Shown here in pieces: positions 60,111 to 64,000 of a stretch of 64,000 bases of DNA. The stretch is from Cupriavidus neocaledonicus (GTDB lineage: Bacteria > Pseudomonadota > Gammaproteobacteria > Burkholderiales > Burkholderiaceae). The notes beneath the pieces were generated by a model. The model saw nothing but the letters and a program-made list of their open reading frames with translations. It was not told where the DNA came from and ran no database searches. Where the stretch lies: positions 39,435-103,434 of the forward strand of contig NZ_AQUR01000105.1 in the NCBI RefSeq assembly GCF_000372525.1. Direction: 5' to 3'. Within the stretch, counting starts at the first letter, position 1. Each line of letters begins with the position of its first letter. The position numbers and the translations under genes were made by a program.

Positions 60111-61502
60111 ATGGAACTGACCAACCGCCTGGACGCCGCCACCATCGCGGCCCGCGTCGCCGCCGGGCGCCTCGATCCCGCCGAGGTGGCGGCGGCCTTC
60201 CAGGCCCGCATCGCGGCGCGCAACGACCAGCTCAACGCTGTCTTCGAACAACGCCAGGAACTGGTCGATGCCGACCTGGCGCAGTTGCGCGCGCGCCTGG
60301 CGCAGGGCGAGCGCCCGTTGCTGGCAGGGGTGCCGGTGATCGTCAAGGACGTGATCTGGAGCCAGGGCCGGCGCGTGACGCAGGGCTCGCAGCTGTACCG
60401 CGACTTCATCGCACCCGCCGACGCGATCGCGGTCGAACGGCTGCGCCGCGCCGGCGCGATCGTGCTCGGCATGGGCAACACCTCGGAGTTCGCCTGCAAG
60501 GGGCTGACCACCAACAAGGTCTATGGCCTGACGCGCCATCCGCGCGATGCCACGCTGACCGCGGGCGGCTCGTCGGGCGGCTGCGCGGTGGCGGTGGCGG
60601 CCGGCATGGCGCCGCTGGCGCTGGGCACCGATGGCGGCGGCTCCAGCCGGCGCCCGCCCGCGCATGCCGGCGTGGTCGGCTTCAAGCCCTCCTACGGCGC
60701 GATCCCCGACTCGGTCGGCTTCGCCCATGCCTTCAACGGCATTCAGGTGATTGCGCCGATCACGCGCACCGTCGCCGATGCCGAGCTGATGTTCGAGGCG
60801 CTGGCCGGCGCCGATCCGCGCGACCCCGACACGCTGGGCTTTGCGCTGGCCGCGGCGCGGCCGCTGCATACGCTGAAGATCGCGGTCAGCCCGCGCCTGG
60901 GGCTGGACACGCCGGTCGACGACGATGTCGCCCAGGCCTTCGAGCAGGCCGTGGCGCGCTTGCAGGCCGCGGGGCTGAGCATCGAGCGCGCCGACCCGGC
61001 GTGGCCGCAAGGCGCCGACGAGGCCGCGCTGATGCCGCTGCAGCATGTCGGCCTGGCCAACCTCTATGGCGACGCCTGGCGTCGCGACCCGGAGCTGTTC
61101 GATGCCGACGTCGCGCGCCAGATCGAGCGCGGCCTGGCGTGGACCGGCGCCGAGGTCGCGCGCGCGCGCGAGGCCAGCCGCCAGATCGCGCTGGCCGTGG
61201 CCGGCTTCTTTACCCGTTATGACCTGCTGCTGTGCCCGACCACGCCGTGCGTGGCCTGGCGCAACGATCGCCTCGGGCCGGAGCGCATCGGCGGCGTCGC
61301 GGTCGAGCCGCGCGCCCATGCCGTGTTCACCCCCTTCTTCAACCATGCGCTGGCGCCGGCGATCTCGGTGCCTTGCGGCAGCGGCCGCGACGGCCTGCCG
61401 GTGGGCCTGCAGATCGCCGGCCCGCGCGGTGCCGACCGCAGCGTGCTGGCCGCTGCGAAGCTGGCCGAAAGCGTGCTGGCGTCCTTAGTCAACCCTGCCT
61501 GA
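60111..61502 (+). CDS. Amidase signature family amidohydrolase
   Basis: 463 residues. The Ser-cisSer-Lys triad is visible: Lys79 (VIVKDVIW), Ser155 in GGSSGG and the nucleophile Ser178 in GTDGGGSS. The last motif normally reads GTDTGGS-IR-P, so it is slightly diverged. The substrate is unknown; context suggests an N-carbamoyl or ureido product of the hydantoinase, an inference. The ATG at 60111 lacks a clear ribosome site; an in-frame TTG at 60093 is possible. Confidence 0.88.
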   Translation: MELTNRLDAATIAARVAAGRLDPAEVAAAFQARIAARNDQLNAVFEQRQELVDADLAQLRARLAQGERPLLAGVPVIVKDVIWSQGRRVTQGSQLYRDFIAPADAIAVERLRRAGAIVLGMGNTSEFACKGLTTNKVYGLTRHPRDATLTAGGSSGGCAVAVAAGMAPLALGTDGGGSSRRPPAHAGVVGFKPSYGAIPDSVGFAHAFNGIQVIAPITRTVADAELMFEALAGADPRDPDTLGFALAAARPLHTLKIAVSPRLGLDTPVDDDVAQAFEQAVARLQAAGLSIERADPAWPQGADEAALMPLQHVGLANLYGDAWRRDPELFDADVARQIERGLAWTGAEVARAREASRQIALAVAGFFTRYDLLLCPTTPCVAWRNDRLGPERIGGVAVEPRAHAVFTPFFNHALAPAISVPCGSGRDGLPVGLQIAGPRGADRSVLAAAKLAESVLASLVNPA

Positions 61503-61511
61503 TCCCCTGAC

Positions 61512-62255
61512 ATGCGAATCCTTGTTCTGAATCCCAACACCAGCGAAGGCATCACCGCGCGCCTGATGGCCGCGGCTACCGAAGCCGCCGCGCCCGGCAC
61601 CGAGCTGGTGCCGCTGACCGCAAGCCGTGGCGTGCCGTATATCGCCACCCGCGCCGAGGCGCAGATCGGCGGCGCCATCGCGCTGGAAATGCTGGCCGAG
61701 CATCACAACCAGTTCGACGCGGCGGTCATCGCCGCCTTCGGCGATCCCGGCCTGATGGGGGCACGCGAGCTGTTCGACCTGCCCGTGGTGGGCATGGCCG
61801 AGGCGGCGATGCTGTCGGCGTGCATGCTGGGTCGGCGCTTTGCCATCGTCACCTTTGCCCGCGCGCTCGGCCCGTGGTACGAGGAGTGCGTCGACATGCA
61901 TGGCCTGCGCGGCCGGCTGGCCGGCATCCGCATGCTCGACGGCAGCTTTGCCTCGGTCTCGGACGTGCAGGAAGAGAAGGAAGCCGTGCTGGTGGAACTG
62001 GCCAACCGCGCGGTGGTGGAGGACGAGGCCGATGTGGTGATCCTGGCCGGCGCGCCGCTGGCCGGCCTGGCCGCGCGCGTGCGCGACCGCATTCCGGTGC
62101 CGGTGGTCGACCAGATGGCCGCCGCCGTCAAGCAGGCCGAGGCGCTGGTCGCGCTGCAGCCGCGCAAGGCTACCGCGGGTACGTTCCGCCGCCCGGATGC
62201 CAAGCCCACGCTGGGTTTGAGCGCCGCGCTGGCGGCGCGCATCGAGCACCGCTAA
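61512..62255 (+). CDS. Asp/Glu/hydantoin racemase family protein lacking the usual cysteines
   Basis: 247 residues starting MRILVLNPNTSEGITARLM, the hydantoin-racemase N-terminus. In characterised racemases of this family a cysteine occurs in both the A-C-F-x-DPGL motif and the later LGC/LGG block. Here the first reads VIAAFGDPGL with Ala75, and the second reads VILAGAPLAG with no cysteine near residue 181. Only Cys104 and Cys126 remain. The fold is retained but racemisation may not be. Starts 9 bp after the amidase stop. Confidence 0.82.
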   Translation: MRILVLNPNTSEGITARLMAAATEAAAPGTELVPLTASRGVPYIATRAEAQIGGAIALEMLAEHHNQFDAAVIAAFGDPGLMGARELFDLPVVGMAEAAMLSACMLGRRFAIVTFARALGPWYEECVDMHGLRGRLAGIRMLDGSFASVSDVQEEKEAVLVELANRAVVEDEADVVILAGAPLAGLAARVRDRIPVPVVDQMAAAVKQAEALVALQPRKATAGTFRRPDAKPTLGLSAALAARIEHR

Positions 62256-62276
62256 GCCGCACCGCGGCTTGCTTTT
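62254..62276 (+). terminator. Terminator after the racemase-like gene
   Basis: AAGCCGC-ACC-GCGGCTT, then GCTTTT, overlapping the stop codon. It lies between this gene and the convergent GntR gene. Confidence 0.7.
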
Positions 62277-62292
62277 ACGGTGACGCCGCGGC

Positions 62293-63036
62293 TCAGACCG
62301 CGGCGAACACCGCTTCCAGGTCGACCTTTCCCTCGGCCGGCAGCTCCAGCCGCAGCGTGCTTTCGACGTGGCCGAGGTGCTCGGCCATCAGCCGCGCGGC
62401 GCGTTCGCCGTCGCCGGCTTCGAGCGCATCGACGATATCGTCGTGCTCGTGATGCGGGCACGACGGCACGCCGGGCGCGTCATACAGCGCGATGATCAGG
62501 CAGGTCAGCGAGCACAGCTCGCGCATGTACTTGCCCAGGTACTGGTTGCCCGTCATTTCCGCGAGCCTGCAGTGGAACTCGCCCGACAGCCGGATGATGG
62601 CGCGGCGGTCGTTGCTGTCGCGCGCCTGGGCTTCCTGGCGCGTGGTTTCGCGCAGCGCGCGCACGCCCCCGGCGCTGATCGCGCCGGCCAGGTCCCGCAC
62701 CAGCGCGGGCTCCAGCAGGTGGCGGGAATGCAGCACCTGGCGCGCTTCGGCCACGCTCGGGCTGGAGACGAAGGTGCCCCGGTTGGGATGCACGGTCAGC
62801 ACGCCCTCGTGCGCCAGCTTGGCGAAGGCCAGCCGCACCTTGGTGCGGCTGACGCCGAACACGCCGCCCAGCTTTTCCTCGACCAGCTTGGTGCCCGGCG
62901 GCAGGCGGTGCTCCCAGATCGCGGTCAGGATGCGGTCGGCGATTTCCTCGACCGACGCGCCGCGCGCGCCGTCCGCGTCGGTCTCGGGGAGTCCGTCGGC
63001 GGGCCTGGCGGTCGGTTCGGCTTTGGTGCGTGGCAT
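62293..63036 (-). CDS. GntR family transcriptional regulator, FCD subfamily
   Basis: 247 residues from the ATG at 63036. The winged helix (IADRILTAIWEHRLPPGTKL, GVSRTKVRLAFAKLAHEG) is followed by an FCD ligand domain (LEPALVRDLA, SGEFHCRLAEMTGN, HHEHDDIVDALEAGD) with conserved metal-binding histidines. FCD regulators respond to small organic acids. The frame is open to 63099, but that upstream stretch contains the shared 14-bp motif, so 63036 is preferred. It is convergent with the ureide operon. Confidence 0.85.
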   Translation of the reverse strand: MPRTKAEPTARPADGLPETDADGARGASVEEIADRILTAIWEHRLPPGTKLVEEKLGGVFGVSRTKVRLAFAKLAHEGVLTVHPNRGTFVSSPSVAEARQVLHSRHLLEPALVRDLAGAISAGGVRALRETTRQEAQARDSNDRRAIIRLSGEFHCRLAEMTGNQYLGKYMRELCSLTCLIIALYDAPGVPSCPHHEHDDIVDALEAGDGERAARLMAEHLGHVESTLRLELPAEGKVDLEAVFAAV

Positions 63037-63076
63037 GGCGGTTGGCGCGGTCCGAAAAAAGACAGTTGGTGCTGCC

Positions 63077-63090
63077 ATTGTATGGCGGTT
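63077..63090 (-). promoter_or_regulatory. Candidate GntR autoregulatory operator
   Basis: ATTGTATGGCGGTT, the same 14 bases as at 57131-57144, located 41 bp upstream of the preferred GntR start. It suggests autoregulation. Confidence 0.6.
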
Positions 63091-63132
63091 CGGCATCAAG
63101 TGTATAACACCGAAGGTGGGCCGGTTGCCGTC

Positions 63133-63645
63133 TTATTCAGCGCCGAGCTGGTCCAGTGCGGCGCCGGTCACGCGGCAGATGCGCCAGTCGGGCAGCACGT
63201 CTGCGCCCATGGCCCGGTAGAAGTCGATCGACGCCTGGTTCCAGTCCAGCACCGACCATTCGAAGCGGCCGCAGCCGCGCTCGACCGCGAGCGCGGCCAG
63301 GTGCTTGAGCAGGGCCTTGCCCAGGCCGTGCCCGCGCCAGGCTGGATCGACGTAAAGGTCTTCCAGGTAGAGGCCCGGCTTGGCCAGGAAGGTCGAGAAG
63401 TTGTGGAAGAAGAGGGCAAAGCCGACCGCCTTTCGGCCTGCATTGCCGTCGACATCGGTGTCGACTTCCACCAGCACGGCCTCGGCATGCGGCGTGGCGC
63501 CGAACAGCGCCGCCTCGATCTTCCGCGGCGTGGCTTCGACCAGGTGCGTCAGCTTTTCGTATTCGGCCAGCGCCAGGATCAGGTTGAACAGGGTTTCGCT
63601 GTCGGCGGCGGTGGCGGGACGCAGCGTGAAGGTGGGCTTGGACAT
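63133..63645 (-). CDS. GNAT N-acetyltransferase (SSAT-like)
   Basis: 170 residues. Motif A is YLEDLYVDPAWRGHGLGKALL, and the C-terminal pattern FEWSVLDWNQASIDFYRAMGA resembles diamine/spermidine acetyltransferases of the SSAT family. The substrate is not certain. It starts MSKPTFTLRPATAADSETLF at 63645 and lies upstream of the GntR gene on the same strand. Confidence 0.88.
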   Translation of the reverse strand: MSKPTFTLRPATAADSETLFNLILALAEYEKLTHLVEATPRKIEAALFGATPHAEAVLVEVDTDVDGNAGRKAVGFALFFHNFSTFLAKPGLYLEDLYVDPAWRGHGLGKALLKHLAALAVERGCGRFEWSVLDWNQASIDFYRAMGADVLPDWRICRVTGAALDQLGAE

Positions 63646-63725
63646 GCGGGTCGGCCTTGCGAGGTCAGGGACCGGCAATTATCGCCTGTCCGTCACTCGC
63701 CATGCCAGCCGGCAATGCCGCAGGA

Positions 63726-64000
63726 TCAGTGTCCGAAGTCCGCCAGCCTGCGCACGTGGCCGACATAATCGGGCGCCAGGCAATCGACCACCAGCCGCTC
63801 GGGCGTGCTGCGCAGCCAGGTCAGCTGGCGCTTGCACAGCTGGCGCGTGGCGGCGATGCCGCGCTCGCGCATGGTGGCAAAGTCGGCCTCGCCATCCAGG
63901 TATTCCCACACCTGCCGGTAACCGACGCAGCGGATCGATGGCAGTCCCGGATGCAGGTCGCCGCGCGCGCGCAGCCGCTCGACCTCTTCGATAAAGCCGT
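63726..64000 (-). CDS. miaA: tRNA dimethylallyltransferase MiaA, 3' end only
   Basis: The last 91 codons before the stop at 63726. The visible segment [20 protein letters not shown] is a MiaA signature, followed by [10 protein letters not shown]. MiaA adds the dimethylallyl group to adenosine 37 of tRNAs reading UNN codons. The rest lies beyond the window. It is the fourth tRNA-modification gene in the window, with mnmA, queA and tgt. Confidence 0.93.
   Translation of the reverse strand, partial: GFIEEVERLRARGDLHPGLPSIRCVGYRQVWEYLDGEADFATMRERGIAATRQLCKRQLTWLRSTPERLVVDCLAPDYVGHVRRLADFGH

Noticed and set aside
58614-61346. Long open frame on the - strand (about 900 codons)
   Set aside because: Antisense to hydantoinase and amidase genes whose active-site residues are all visible on the + strand.

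Overview
The window looks like a chromosomal segment of a Cupriavidus/Ralstonia-type betaproteobacterium (Burkholderiaceae). The evidence is the very high GC content, a complete phcBSRQ cell-density signalling operon, betaproteobacterial gene orders (queA-tgt-yajC-secD-secF, pilT-pilU beside yggS, pcnB-folK-dgk-panB, hda and perM beside purM) and a glycolate oxidase operon. I see no insertion sequence, prophage, CRISPR array, tRNA or rRNA. Genus assignment is an inference from gene content, not from a database search.

Layout. 1-1890 (-): transhydrogenase alpha subunits with panD between them. 2133-6210: nudix hydrolase-mnmA, a GST, and purB. 6491-8358: cytochrome b561 with two YceI proteins. 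8709-13600: phcB-phcS-phcR-phcQ. 13692-19518 (-): queA-tgt-yajC-secD-secF. 19733-25490: recG, then a peroxide-defence block (oxyR, katA, dps). 25632-30535: ubiA, proC, yggS, pilT, pilU. 30590-32171: glutathione peroxidase, a WYL regulator and a VOC protein. 32296-38384 (-): glcD, a K+ channel, glcE, glcF, then lrgA-lrgB. 38657-41555 (-): a D-lactate-dehydrogenase-type flavoenzyme, a LysR regulator and a GNAT. 41845-45853: cobalamin adenosyltransferase, dnaK, dnaJ. 46075-48003: fused pabB-pabC. 48012-55693 (-): perM, hda, HAD, pcnB, folK, dgk, panB and a tungstate-type ABC pair. 55881-56933: purM. 57260-63036: a probable cyclic-ureide operon (MHS-family transporter, hydantoinase, amidase, racemase-like protein) with a convergent GntR/FCD regulator. 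63133-64000 (-): a second GNAT and the 3' end of miaA.

How the genes work together. The Phc operon would make and sense a fatty-acid methyl-ester signal. OxyR lies directly upstream of katA, where a good OxyR-like site and a small cysteine-rich ORF are visible. The glc operon should oxidise glycolate, and the adjoining lrgAB pair may move glycolate or a related acid. An identical 14-bp motif lies upstream of both the ureide operon and the GntR gene, tying regulator to target. A GC-rich palindromic repeat family (paired arms CCCTCTCCCGC / GCGGGAGAGGG) is scattered through the window. Two composite copies sit between convergent genes, and one copy has become part of the N-terminal coding sequence of pabB-pabC.
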